A stretch of DNA of 8,584 nt, taken from positions 1 to 8,584 of the forward strand of contig JAQGHJ010000569.1 of assembly GCA_028288905.1 (NCBI GenBank). The letters are read 5' to 3'. Both the position numbers and the translations under genes were made by a program. Positions 1 to 6,317 of this stretch are shown here, piece by piece. The DNA is from Phycisphaerales bacterium (GTDB taxonomy: Bacteria; Planctomycetota; Phycisphaerae; Tepidisphaerales; Tepidisphaeraceae). The notes below the pieces were generated by a model that was not told the DNA's origin, made no database searches, and saw nothing but the letters and a program-made list of their open reading frames with translations. Each line of letters starts with the position of its first letter. The stretch's first letter is position 1.

Positions 1-280
1 ACGACTCGGCCGGGTCGTGGGTGAGTAGCTCTACCGCCCGGACGACAGGCGGCTGCATCCCGGCCGCCCTTAACCCCGCGAGAGTCACCCCCGCCCGCTC
101 GACCGTGTCGTGCAAAATCGCCACGCACCGTAGGTGCTCGTCCTGGTCGTCGTCGGCCGCCTGAGACACGGCCAGCAGCACCCGCATCGGGTGGACGATG
201 TACGGCTCCCCCGGCGGGTCCTCCGCCCCGCGGTGGGCGGCGACGGCCAGGTCGATTGCCTTTTGGAGCAGCGTCGGCAT
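1..280 (-). CDS. HD-domain phosphohydrolase, RelA/SpoT-hydrolase type (partial, C-terminus off window)
   Basis: The minus-strand frame opens with ATG at 280-278 and stays open to the window edge, giving 93 residues of N-terminal part. Visible are an AAHRG segment (about 14-18), GEPYIVHP (24-31) and AILHDTVE (54-61), followed by VRAVELLTHDP (80-90). This order of His30, His57-Asp58 and Glu61 is that of the metal-binding HD domain of SpoT/MESH1-type (p)ppGpp hydrolases; in SpoT the sequence after the HD pair usually reads EDT, here ERAG. No synthetase part can be seen, so it is probably a short stand-alone hydrolase. The substrate is not proven; other nucleotides are possible. It lies 97 bases downstream of the dehydrogenase on the same strand, so cotranscription is possible, but a large inverted repeat sits between them. 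No Shine-Dalgarno precedes the start (a C run does). Confidence 0.8.
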   Translation of the reverse strand, partial: MPTLLQKAIDLAVAAHRGAEDPPGEPYIVHPMRVLLAVSQAADDDQDEHLRCVAILHDTVERAGVTLAGLRAAGMQPPVVRAVELLTHDPAES

Positions 281-390
281 GGGGGGAGTGTAGGGAGGGG
301 GAGTGTCGGGGTAGGGAGTTGGGACGTAAGGAGCGGGCGCGTGCTGACCCCAATCCCCACCCCAGCACTCCCCACTCCTACACTCCCCCC
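281..390. repeat. Large inverted repeat with G-tracts between the dehydrogenase and HD genes
   Basis: Arms 281-305 and 366-390 are reverse complements at 22 of 25 positions, the outer 14 perfectly (GGGGGGAGTGTAGG), with a 60-base spacer. The left arm and its continuation hold six G-tracts of three or more on the plus strand (281-323). The right side holds four on the minus strand (348-373). Both fit the G3+N1-7 quadruplex rule. The right arm covers the stop codon and last codons of the dehydrogenase; the left arm abuts the start codon of the HD gene. It could be a transcript-end structure, a 5' leader of the HD gene, or a dispersed GGGAGTG-type repeat. Confidence 0.7.
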
Positions 391-1157
391 TTCACCGGGT
401 TCCGCCCGATCACCGGGTACTGCTCCAGGTCGACGACCGACCCGCTCACCGGCCGGCTCTCGTCGCCGACCCAGTACACGGCGGCGGCGGCGACCTGCTC
501 GGGGGTTAACAGCTTTCCCGAAGGGGCGAAGGCCGGCGGCGGGCGCTCGTGCCAGTCGGGGGGCAGGCCCTCGCTCACCTTTAGCTTGTGCTCGTTCTCG
601 CTCAGCACCCAGCCGAGGTTGAGGTGGTTCACCCGCACGCGGCGGGGGCCGAGGGCGTCGGCGAGGTTGCGGCTCAGCGTCATCAGCCCGCCCTTGGAGA
701 CGCTGTAAGCGAGCTGGTTCGCCTCGCCGCAGTACGCGTTGACGGACCCGATGTTCAACACGCAACCGGCCGCCGCCGCCAGGTGCGGCAGGGCGGCTCG
801 GGCGAGCAGCAGCGGGGCGCGGAGGTTGACGGCCACGCACCGGTCGAACAGGGCGGAGTCCGTGGACGCGAGGTCGCTGCGGACGACCCACGCTGCGTTG
901 TTCACGACGGCGTCGAGCCGGCCGAACGCCGCGACGGTCGCCGCGACGAGGCGGGGCCCGGCGGCGGGGTCCGCGAGGTCGTCGAGGTGGAACACCGCCC
1001 TCCCGGTACCGAGGTCGGCGACGACCCGCTCGCCGAGGTTCCGCTCCAACCCGTGGACGAGCACGCGAGCGCCCTCGGCCGCGAACCGCCGGGCCATGGC
1101 CGCGCCGATGCCCGTCGTGCTGCCGGTGACGAGGATGACCTTGCCGTTCAGTCGCAT
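378..1157 (-). CDS. SDR-family oxidoreductase (short-chain dehydrogenase)
   Basis: A 259-residue protein of the usual length for a classical short-chain dehydrogenase/reductase, an NAD(P)-dependent cytoplasmic enzyme. Seen in order are the nucleotide-binding glycine motif TGSTTGIG (11-18), an acidic HLDDLAD segment (58-63 region), NNAA (86-89), the structural Asn (VAVNL, N111), the NIGS strand with catalytic Ser138, and YSVSK with Tyr151 and Lys155. The Asn-Ser-Tyr-Lys tetrad is therefore intact. The usual PG after the active site reads LGW (181-183), and VSGSVVDLEQYP (237-248) is the typical C-terminal end. The ATG at 1157 was chosen because the SDR fold begins right after it (MRLNGKVILVTG); the frame is open much further upstream only because of GC-rich codon structure. 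The substrate cannot be told. It is divergent from the serine hydrolase, with 96 bases between the starts. Confidence 0.93.
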   Translation of the reverse strand: MRLNGKVILVTGSTTGIGAAMARRFAAEGARVLVHGLERNLGERVVADLGTGRAVFHLDDLADPAAGPRLVAATVAAFGRLDAVVNNAAWVVRSDLASTDSALFDRCVAVNLRAPLLLARAALPHLAAAAGCVLNIGSVNAYCGEANQLAYSVSKGGLMTLSRNLADALGPRRVRVNHLNLGWVLSENEHKLKVSEGLPPDWHERPPPAFAPSGKLLTPEQVAAAAVYWVGDESRPVSGSVVDLEQYPVIGRNPVKGGV

Positions 1158-1185
1158 GGGCGGGGCTGCCGCGTGGCGGGCGGCG

Positions 1186-1207
1186 ACCGCGATGATATCC
1201 TCGCGGT
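1186..1207. promoter_or_regulatory. 7-bp inverted repeat in the divergent intergenic region (candidate operator)
   Basis: ACCGCGA (1186-1192) and TCGCGGT (1201-1207) form a perfect inverted repeat around TGATATCC, in the 96-base gap between the divergent dehydrogenase and serine-hydrolase starts. The symmetry and place fit a dimeric regulator site, but short GC-rich palindromes are frequent by chance here. No clear -10/-35 pair was found in the gap. Confidence 0.25.
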
Positions 1208-1253
1208 GCCGTCCGCGGGGGTCGCGGCCGGCGGACTGCTCGCTCCACCCATC

Positions 1254-2321
1254 ATGCGCACCGCCTTCACCTGCGTCCTGTTCGTCGCCGTGAGCATTGC
1301 CTTGGCGCGGCCCACCGTGGCCGACGCCCCGCCGGCCCCCGACCGGTTGCCGGTGACCGGGCCGGCCGTGCCGGGGTACGAGCCGCTCGACAAGGCCGTG
1401 GCCGATTTCATGGGGCAGATCCGCGCGACGGCGGCCACGGTGGCCGTGTCCGGCGGCGGACGGCCGGCGTACAGCCGTGGCTTCGGGTACCGGGACGCGC
1501 GGCGGCAAACGCCGACCGCACCGGACGACCTGCTGCGGCTGGCCAGCGTGTCCAAGACAGTCGCGATGGCGCTCGCCAAGGGGCTGATCCGCGAGGGCAA
1601 GCTGTCGTACGACACGAAGGCGTTCGCGTTCCTGGGGCTGGCCCCGGCCGGCGACCCGCGGCTGGCCGACGTCACCGTCCGCCACCTGCTCGAGCACAAG
1701 GGCGGGTGGGACAAGGCCGTCGCCGGCGACTTCATGTTCCAGACGACGAAGGTCGAGCTGGGGCTGGGCCTGAAGTACGCCGCCCGCCCGGCCGACGTCG
1801 TGCGGTACATGACGACCCAGCCGCTGCAGTTCGCCCCCGGCGAGCGGTACGCGTACTCGAACTTCGGGTACTGCGCCCTCGGGCGGGTGATCGAGAAGGC
1901 CGCCGGCGGGCCGTACGCCGACGTGCTGAAGTCCCGCCTCGCCGACCCGCTCAAGATCGCGGACCTTAAGCCGGGCCGATCCAAGGCCGCCGACCGCGAC
2001 CCGCGTGAGGTGGGGTACCCGATCCGCGACGGGGCGTACTCGGTGGAGGTGCTGGACGTGCCGGGCGGGCTGGTCGCCTCCGCCCCGGCGCTGATCAAGT
2101 TCCTCGACGCGTACTGGGTGAACGGCGAGCCCCGCAGGCCCGGGGCCAAGGGGCAGACGTGGGCGTTCTTCGGCAGCCTGCCGGGCACGACGGCGATGAT
2201 CACCCAGCGGCCGGACGGGACGAATGTCGTCGTCCTGCTCAACGCCCGTCGGGACGCGTCGTTCGAGGCCGACAACGGCACGTTGATGAAGGACGTGCTG
2301 GCGGCGATCGGCGCGAAGTGA
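1254..2321 (+). CDS. Secreted serine hydrolase, beta-lactamase/class C penicillin-binding-protein family
   Basis: 355 residues. The N-terminus (MRTAFTCVLFVAVSIALA) is a Sec signal peptide with probable cleavage near residues 18-25 (ALA or VADA), so the enzyme acts outside the cytoplasm. The mature part shows the SxxK motif SVSK (Ser98 nucleophile, Lys101), the family segment VTVRHLLEHKGGWD (140-153), FAPGERYAYSN with the YxN motif (Tyr201-Asn203), and GSLPGTT (307-313). In relatives the last block is usually preceded by HxG; here it reads WAFFG (303-307), so the His is not visible. Family members act as esterases, D-amino-acid peptidases or beta-lactamases; the substrate is unknown. ATG 1254 was chosen because it opens the signal peptide. 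No strong Shine-Dalgarno is seen. It is followed by a long hairpin repeat. Confidence 0.92.
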   Translation: MRTAFTCVLFVAVSIALARPTVADAPPAPDRLPVTGPAVPGYEPLDKAVADFMGQIRATAATVAVSGGGRPAYSRGFGYRDARRQTPTAPDDLLRLASVSKTVAMALAKGLIREGKLSYDTKAFAFLGLAPAGDPRLADVTVRHLLEHKGGWDKAVAGDFMFQTTKVELGLGLKYAARPADVVRYMTTQPLQFAPGERYAYSNFGYCALGRVIEKAAGGPYADVLKSRLADPLKIADLKPGRSKAADRDPREVGYPIRDGAYSVEVLDVPGGLVASAPALIKFLDAYWVNGEPRRPGAKGQTWAFFGSLPGTTAMITQRPDGTNVVVLLNARRDASFEADNGTLMKDVLAAIGAK

Positions 2322-2341
2322 CGGGTGCGGGGATCGGCCAG

Positions 2342-2439
2342 GGCGGAACACGAATGTCCACGAAGGGCACGTATCTTCACGAATGGGATTCGGCCCGCTT
2401 CGTGAAATTAGTGCCCTTCGTGGATTTTCGTGTTCCGCC
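2342..2439. repeat. 98-base near-perfect hairpin built of CACGAA/TTCGTG units
   Basis: Arms 2342-2383 and 2399-2439 pair almost fully around a 15-base loop (2384-2398): the outer 13 bp and a 14-bp TCCACGAAGGGCAC block are perfect, as is the inner TTCACGAA. The left arm holds CACGAA three times (2349, 2359, 2378) and the right arm TTCGTG three times (2399, 2417, 2427). It starts 20 bases after the serine-hydrolase stop. There is no T-run, so it is not a classic intrinsic terminator, though it could end transcription or protect the mRNA. Its regular architecture fits a dispersed REP/MITE-like repeat; CACGAAGGNCACGAA-like motifs recur in many environmental genomes (recollection, not searched). 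Confidence 0.85.
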
Positions 2440-2602
2440 TTCACGGTCGTACCGAACGGACGAGTCGGCGCTAGCGTATTGAGGACTTGATGCTGTCCGC
2501 ACAGGTGTCGCCCGCGTCTGAGAGTCGAGTCGGGAGTGGCGAATTCACCCTTCAACCGACCGCGGCCGGTGGAGAAATCCTGCCGCTGTTAACGGAATAG
2601 TG

Positions 2603-2632
2603 TTGCGACGCACAGCCGGTCCGACTTAGCAT
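2603..2632 (+). promoter_or_regulatory. Weak sigma-70-like promoter candidate for the SGNH hydrolase
   Basis: TTGCGA (2603-2608) and TAGCAT (2627-2632) are 18 bases apart, 78 bases upstream of the chosen ATG at 2710. The match is 4 of 6 in each box. The rest of the 388-base gap 2322-2709 holds only the hairpin at 2342-2439 and nothing else I can support. Confidence 0.25.
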
Positions 2633-2709
2633 CCTCCCGCCCACGGCCGGCTCGTTCTGTTTGGCGGCCGCGGCACCCGAAGCTTCGACACAACCAAGGT
2701 TTGCACCGG

Positions 2710-4290
2710 ATGCGCCATTCCCCGAACCGCACTGCGGTCTCCGTGTCTCCCCGCCTCGCCGGCGTCTCGGCGGTCCTAGACACGGCGGTCGGGACGGACT
2801 GTTGCGCGGTCGAATCGCTCGAAGACCGTCGCCTGTTCGCCGCCGCCCCGGCCGCCCTCGTGGCGAAGGTGCCGGACGCGGCCGGGTACCAGCTCGTGTA
2901 CGACCTGAACGTGCCGAAGCTCGGCGGCAGCTACAACACGACGGCCGTCCCGTACTCGGTCAACGACGCGGCCAAGATCACCCAGAAGTTCGACCGCGTC
3001 GCCTACTACCTGGAGCTGACGAAGACCGACGGCACCACGCAGTGGGTGTTCGTGTCGGCCTCCGCCTTCACGACGGACGTGAAGAAAACCGGCGTCCCGA
3101 CCGCCGCCAGCAAAGCCGTCTTCCAGCAGAAGCTGTCGGACATGACGGTGCGGTCGAACGTCACCGGCATCGTCACCGGCACGAAGCTGGCCGGCGGGAA
3201 CATCGAGTTCTGGCCGAACAGCTACGCCCCGACGAACTCGGCCGGCGTGCCGAACGCGAGCGCGGCGACGTACGACTTCGGCGACGCGATCACCGGCGCG
3301 GCGAACGGGTACGGGTCGATGCAGGTCCACAACGCGTCGGCCAAGCAGACCCTGTTCGCGTACAACGCCTGGGGCGGGCTGGAGCCGACGAAGAACGCCG
3401 AGCTCGGCATCGGCAACAGCCCGACCGGCGGGAAGGACTGGACGACGAACAAGTCGGCCGGCACCTACACCGTCCGCCGGCTCGAGGTGCTCGTCCGCCC
3501 GGCCGCGGCGACTACGGTCCCGCCGACCGTTCCCCCCACCGTGCCGCCAGCCGTTCCCCCGACCGTCCCGCCGACCACGACGTACACGCTCGGGCAGGTC
3601 CTGGCGCTCGGCGACTCGATCACCGAGGGCTACAACAAGGCCGTCCCGGACGGCGGCGGGTACCGGAGCAAGCTGCTGGCCAAGCTGAACGCGGCCGGCC
3701 AGACGTTGAAGTACGTCGGGAGCCAGTTCGATACCCGGTCGCCCGCCCTGGCGGCCGCCGGCGAGGCCCACCACGAGGGCCACGGCGGGTACCGCACCGA
3801 TCAGATCCTCGGCAACCTGCTCGGTGCCGTCGCGGGAACGACGAACTCCCCGAACAACGGCGGGCACTGGCTCGACGGCACCGCCACCCGGGCGGCCGTC
3901 ACGCCGGACGAGGTCCTGCTGTCGATCGGGACGAACGACATCTTGCAGGGCGTGGCCGTCCCGACGGCCGCGAACTACCTCGACCAGATCATCAAGACGC
4001 TGACGACGGCCCGCCCCAAGGCCAAGCTGTACGTCGCCATGATCCCGCCGATCACGAACGCCGCCAAGTTCCTGCCGCTCGTGCAGGCGTACAACGAGCT
4101 GGTGAAGAAGCTGGTGACGAAGTACGCCTCGGCCGGCAAGAAGGTGTTCTTGGTCGACCAGTTCAAGAACTTCGTCGACGCGTCCGGCAAGCCGATCACG
4201 ACGCTGCTCGCCGACGGCATCCACCCGACCGAGACCGGGTACGGGAAGATGGCCGCGACGTGGGCGGCCGCCATCCTCGCGACGAAGTAG
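2710..4290 (+). CDS. Exported SGNH/GDSL hydrolase with an N-terminal beta-type domain
   Basis: 526 residues from ATG 2710 (a TTG at 2701 is in frame). The N-terminus has no ordinary signal peptide but carries VESLEDRRLFA (34-44), a motif of planctomycetal exported and surface proteins. Residues about 50-266 form a domain rich in strands and aromatics (YGSMQVHN, LFAYNAWGG, LGIGN, TYTVRRLEVLV); similar stretches occur, as I recall, near sialate O-acetylesterase-like planctomycetal proteins, so carbohydrate binding is a guess. A proline linker of five VPP[T/A] units (270-289) leads to a catalytic domain with all SGNH blocks: GDSITEG (301-307, nucleophile Ser303), a GGYRTDQI block-II Gly, GTND (407-410) and DGIHP (Asp502, His505). 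A secreted carbohydrate esterase is likely; the exact ester is unknown. No strong Shine-Dalgarno is seen. Confidence 0.92.
   Translation: MRHSPNRTAVSVSPRLAGVSAVLDTAVGTDCCAVESLEDRRLFAAAPAALVAKVPDAAGYQLVYDLNVPKLGGSYNTTAVPYSVNDAAKITQKFDRVAYYLELTKTDGTTQWVFVSASAFTTDVKKTGVPTAASKAVFQQKLSDMTVRSNVTGIVTGTKLAGGNIEFWPNSYAPTNSAGVPNASAATYDFGDAITGAANGYGSMQVHNASAKQTLFAYNAWGGLEPTKNAELGIGNSPTGGKDWTTNKSAGTYTVRRLEVLVRPAAATTVPPTVPPTVPPAVPPTVPPTTTYTLGQVLALGDSITEGYNKAVPDGGGYRSKLLAKLNAAGQTLKYVGSQFDTRSPALAAAGEAHHEGHGGYRTDQILGNLLGAVAGTTNSPNNGGHWLDGTATRAAVTPDEVLLSIGTNDILQGVAVPTAANYLDQIIKTLTTARPKAKLYVAMIPPITNAAKFLPLVQAYNELVKKLVTKYASAGKKVFLVDQFKNFVDASGKPITTLLADGIHPTETGYGKMAATWAAAILATK
3517..3576 (+). repeat. Five 12-base units encoding the VPP[T/A] linker
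   Basis: Five in-frame 12-base units encode VPPT, VPPT, VPPA, VPPT and VPPT (residues 270-289 of the SGNH hydrolase). The units differ at silent positions, so this is a diverged tandem repeat forming a stiff interdomain linker. Confidence 0.85.
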
Positions 4291-4325
4291 GGCGATGAAG
4301 TGGGGCCGGGAGCCGCGGCTCAGGA

Positions 4326-4354
4326 TTGTCTCGCCGGCTCTGGGCCGCTAGAAT
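4326..4354 (+). promoter_or_regulatory. Sigma-70-type promoter of ssrA
   Basis: TTGTCT (4326-4331) and TAGAAT (4349-4354) are separated by exactly 17 bases. The -10 box matches TATAAT at 5 of 6 positions. Transcription would start near 4361, leaving a short 5' leader to be trimmed before the mature tmRNA end at 4399. Confidence 0.65.
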
Positions 4355-4492
4355 GTGTTGCTCGCCCGACGGCCGCGTGGCCGTTGGGGCGAACCTCCGG
4401 GGGCGACAGGTTTCGACCGGATGACGACGTTGACGGTGGCATGCCCAGGATGCTCACTAGGCCTGGCTAATCACGTGAGCACAACCATAACT

Positions 4493-4555
4493 GCCAACAA
4501 CGATGTTGCAGGCCGAGTCGGCTTCAATGCCGCCCCGGTTCGTATGGCCGCCTAA
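4493..4555 (+). other. tmRNA proteolysis-tag reading frame
   Basis: From a probable GCC resume codon (4493-4495) the frame reads ANNDVAGRVGFNAAPVRMAA and stops at TAA 4553-4555. The hydrophobic end MAA is of the type recognised by ClpXP-like proteases. The resume codon is inferred by position and alanine identity. At 20 residues the tag is longer than the roughly 10-residue tag of E. coli. Confidence 0.7.
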
Positions 4556-4757
4556 TTAACTAGGCGACCTCGACACAGTGCGGCGGCCCGTGACGCACTG
4601 GTCGAAAACAGCGGGCTGGTCTGCCGATTTTGACGTCGGTCGGCGGACGAGAAACAGACGTCTGGGCCCCGGCGAAGCGTGCCGCTTCGCGTTGCCAGGG
4701 CCGAGATCAAACAAGCGGATACGCATGTAGAAGCCGACTTCGGAAGCATCTCGGGAC

Positions 4758-4782
4758 GGGGGTTCAACTCCCCCCGCCTCCA
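4758..4782 (+). other. Candidate attachment site (attL side) at the 3' end of ssrA
   Basis: The T-arm and acceptor 3' strand of ssrA (4758-4782) are a well-known integration target of tyrosine recombinases, and an integrase gene starts 89 bases downstream in the same direction. The core should recur as a direct repeat at the far end of the element. No convincing second copy is in the window, so the right end lies beyond 8584. The exact crossover point is not known. Confidence 0.5.
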
Positions 4783-4790
4783 CTCGGATT

Positions 4791-4855
4791 CCAGCCCGCC
4801 AATGCGGTTTCGGCCAAAACACTGGCCGAAACTCATTGACGGGCTGGTTCGTTTT
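4791..4855 (+). terminator. Nested 24-bp hairpin plus T-rich tract after ssrA; candidate ssrA terminator and/or int operator
   Basis: The outer arms CCAGCCCGCCAATG (4791-4804) and CATTGACGGGCTGG (4834-4847) pair at 13 of 14 positions. The inner arms GTTTCGGCCA (4807-4816) and TGGCCGAAAC (4823-4832) pair perfectly around AAACAC, with CG against T as a small internal loop. TTCGTTTT (4848-4855) follows, so it can act as an intrinsic terminator for ssrA. It also covers the region where the int promoter must lie, so a regulatory role is equally possible. Confidence 0.6.
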
Positions 4856-4865
4856 GGGCCATCAT
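4836..4865 (+). promoter_or_regulatory. Weak promoter candidate for the integrase (would give a near-leaderless mRNA)
   Basis: TTGACG (4836-4841, 5 of 6 to consensus) lies in the right arm of the hairpin. CATCAT (4860-4865, 4 of 6) follows after 18 bases. Transcription would begin about at the ATG 4872, which fits the absence of a Shine-Dalgarno there. Both the spacing and the -10 are imperfect. Confidence 0.25.
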
Positions 4866-4871
4866 CTCGAC

Positions 4872-6167
4872 ATGGCCAAGGTGGGTAGAAAGACCAAGCC
4901 GTACCGCACGTCATGGGGCGAAACCATCGACGGGCTGTACAGGCTCCCCGACAAGCGGTGGCGGATCACAGAAACCGGCCAACGGTTCACCCAACCAGAC
5001 GAACGTCTGGCCGTGCTCCACTTCCGGCAGTTGGAACGGTCAAAGGCACGGCACGCCGTAAAGCTGTCCGTCCCGCTCGCCTCACCCGACGCCATGACCG
5101 TCTACAGGACGCTGGCGGATGCTGGCGAATCGTTCACCATCCGGGGGACGGAACCGGGGGAAGTCTCGGCCATCTCGAAGATGGTGCCCGAACCCATGCT
5201 GTGGGCTTGGTTCCGCCAGCAGATGATTGAACGGCCTAAGTACGCCGCTCAACAGACGGGCATCGAACAACTCGGCTACCTCGCCGACCTTCCGAAGCCG
5301 ACCCCCAGCCCCACACTGGATGAAGTTGGGAACCTCTACTTTGACCGGGCGAAGATCACGGATCACTGGCGAACGAAGTCCCGCCTCTTCTGGGAAGAGT
5401 TTTCGGATTCCGTGGACGTGCGGACGTTGCGGGAAGTGACGCAAGAGAAGGTGGCCGACTACAAAGCGGACGTGCTGGAAGCCCCGCCGTCGCCGACATA
5501 CGTCAAGCACCGTTTCGGGCAGGTGAAGACGATCATCGCCTACTCGAAAGAATGGGGAAAATGGGCCGAAGATCGGACAAGGGTCTTGGCGTACTGCTCC
5601 ATTCTGAAACCGCCAGAGTCGGCCAGCCTAGACCCGCAGCCCATCGACCGCTCACACTTCCACGCCGTTCTCGCCGCCGCCGATGACAAGATGCAGGCCA
5701 TCTTGTTGCTCGCTTTGAACGCTTGCATGTACGGCTCGGAAGTCGCCGACTTGAAGTGGGCCGACTTGAATCTGGACACCGGCGTCGTCATCGCCGACCG
5801 GGGCAAAACCAAGGTGCCACGGGTCGCCGTCCTTTGGCCTCGCACCGTAGATGCCTTGCGGAAGCTCCCGCACGTCACAGATTCCATCTTCCTCACGGAC
5901 GCCACGAAGATGCCGCACAACGCCAACACCATCGGCAAGGTGTTCCGCAGGCTCCGCACCGCCGCCGACGTGCCCGACGCCGTGAAGTTCATGCAGATCA
6001 GGGACGGGGCGTACACTGCGGCGTGCGAAGGGAAGGCCGTCCAGTACCAGCACGCCATCATTCTGTCAGGCCAGCGGGTTCCCGGTTGCTCGGACATGTA
6101 CGTCAAGCGAAGGCCCAGCATCGTCGCCGACGCATGCGCCGCCGTGGAAGCCGCCTACTTCGGGTAG
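4872..6167 (+). CDS. int: Tyrosine recombinase/integrase of planctomycete type, divergent active site
   Basis: 431 residues from ATG 4872; an upstream TTG at 4836 is in frame but lies in the hairpin. The N-terminus (WGETIDGLYRLPDKRWRI, then FTQPDERLAVLHF) resembles the arm-binding part of planctomycete integrases. Residues about 140-230 look like the helical core-binding domain, and 260-431 like the catalytic domain. Candidate catalytic positions are Lys312/314 (DRGKTKVPRV), Arg377 (QIRDGAYTAA) and the nucleophile Tyr410 (SDMYVKRR). The first Arg of the canonical RKHRHY set is not evident: NACMYGSEVADLKW (283-296) has Tyr287 where GLR-type motifs have Arg. The usual His of the GH pair is Gln401 (LSGQR). 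It should join the ssrA 3' end with a matching site on the circular element. Such divergence may be a subfamily trait rather than decay, since the frame is intact. Confidence 0.88.
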   Translation: MAKVGRKTKPYRTSWGETIDGLYRLPDKRWRITETGQRFTQPDERLAVLHFRQLERSKARHAVKLSVPLASPDAMTVYRTLADAGESFTIRGTEPGEVSAISKMVPEPMLWAWFRQQMIERPKYAAQQTGIEQLGYLADLPKPTPSPTLDEVGNLYFDRAKITDHWRTKSRLFWEEFSDSVDVRTLREVTQEKVADYKADVLEAPPSPTYVKHRFGQVKTIIAYSKEWGKWAEDRTRVLAYCSILKPPESASLDPQPIDRSHFHAVLAAADDKMQAILLLALNACMYGSEVADLKWADLNLDTGVVIADRGKTKVPRVAVLWPRTVDALRKLPHVTDSIFLTDATKMPHNANTIGKVFRRLRTAADVPDAVKFMQIRDGAYTAACEGKAVQYQHAIILSGQRVPGCSDMYVKRRPSIVADACAAVEAAYFG

Positions 6168-6185
6168 ACGGCTACCACGCCCTGC

Positions 6186-6208
6186 CTCGCCCCGCTACGC
6201 GGGGCGAG
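6186..6208. terminator. Perfect 10-bp GC-rich hairpin just after int
   Basis: CTCGCCCCGC (6186-6195) and GCGGGGCGAG (6199-6208) pair perfectly around TAC, 18 bases after the int stop. No T-run follows, so termination, if any, would not be classically intrinsic. It may instead stabilise the mRNA end or belong to the replication region. The surrounding gap 6168-6782 (about 615 bases) holds this hairpin, one doubtful small ORF, a second hairpin, repeats and a terminator. Confidence 0.5.
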
Positions 6209-6317
6209 ACCACGGGGCCATCAGGAAGCCGCCCAGCGGCCCCGCAGGGCCGTCCGAAGCTCCCGCCCGACCGAAGTCCCACCCGAACGTCAGACCGGCT
6301 CGCAGGACGCCGCAGAA

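Larger units (their letters stand above)
4399..4782 (+). ncRNA. ssrA: Transfer-messenger RNA (tmRNA)
   Basis: tmRNA rescues ribosomes stalled on broken mRNAs: charged with alanine and bound by SmpB, it enters the A site and templates a degradation tag. The 5' end GGGGGCG (4399-4405) pairs with CGCCTCC (4775-4781), with one G-U pair, to form the acceptor stem. It is followed by the conserved ACAGGTTTCGACCGGAT. The T-arm is GGGGG-TTCAACT-CCCCC (4758-4774), and A4782 is the discriminator. CCA is not encoded (the next bases are CTC). A tag reading frame ends in Met-Ala-Ala-stop at 4555, and the 3' part has the expected pseudoknot-rich pairing, for example a GCGAAGCG/CGCTTCGC hairpin near 4673-4690. 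It is a one-piece, apparently intact gene even though a recombinase gene follows directly, as expected when an element integrates and restores the 3' end. Confidence 0.95.

Noticed and set aside
588..1253. Upstream extension of the serine-hydrolase frame
   Set aside because: It is antisense to the dehydrogenase; the signal peptide at ATG 1254 marks the true start.
378..2555. Very long minus-strand open frame running upstream of the dehydrogenase
   Set aside because: Only 378-1157 encodes an SDR. The upstream part is Arg/Gly/Val-rich, has no family features, and is the antisense shadow of the serine-hydrolase gene.
2776..4224. 482-codon minus-strand open frame
   Set aside because: It is antisense to the SGNH hydrolase, with low-complexity Arg/Gly/Val composition typical of GC-rich shadow frames.
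2661..4298. 545-codon plus-strand open frame
   Set aside because: Arg-rich alternative frame of the SGNH hydrolase without recognisable motifs.
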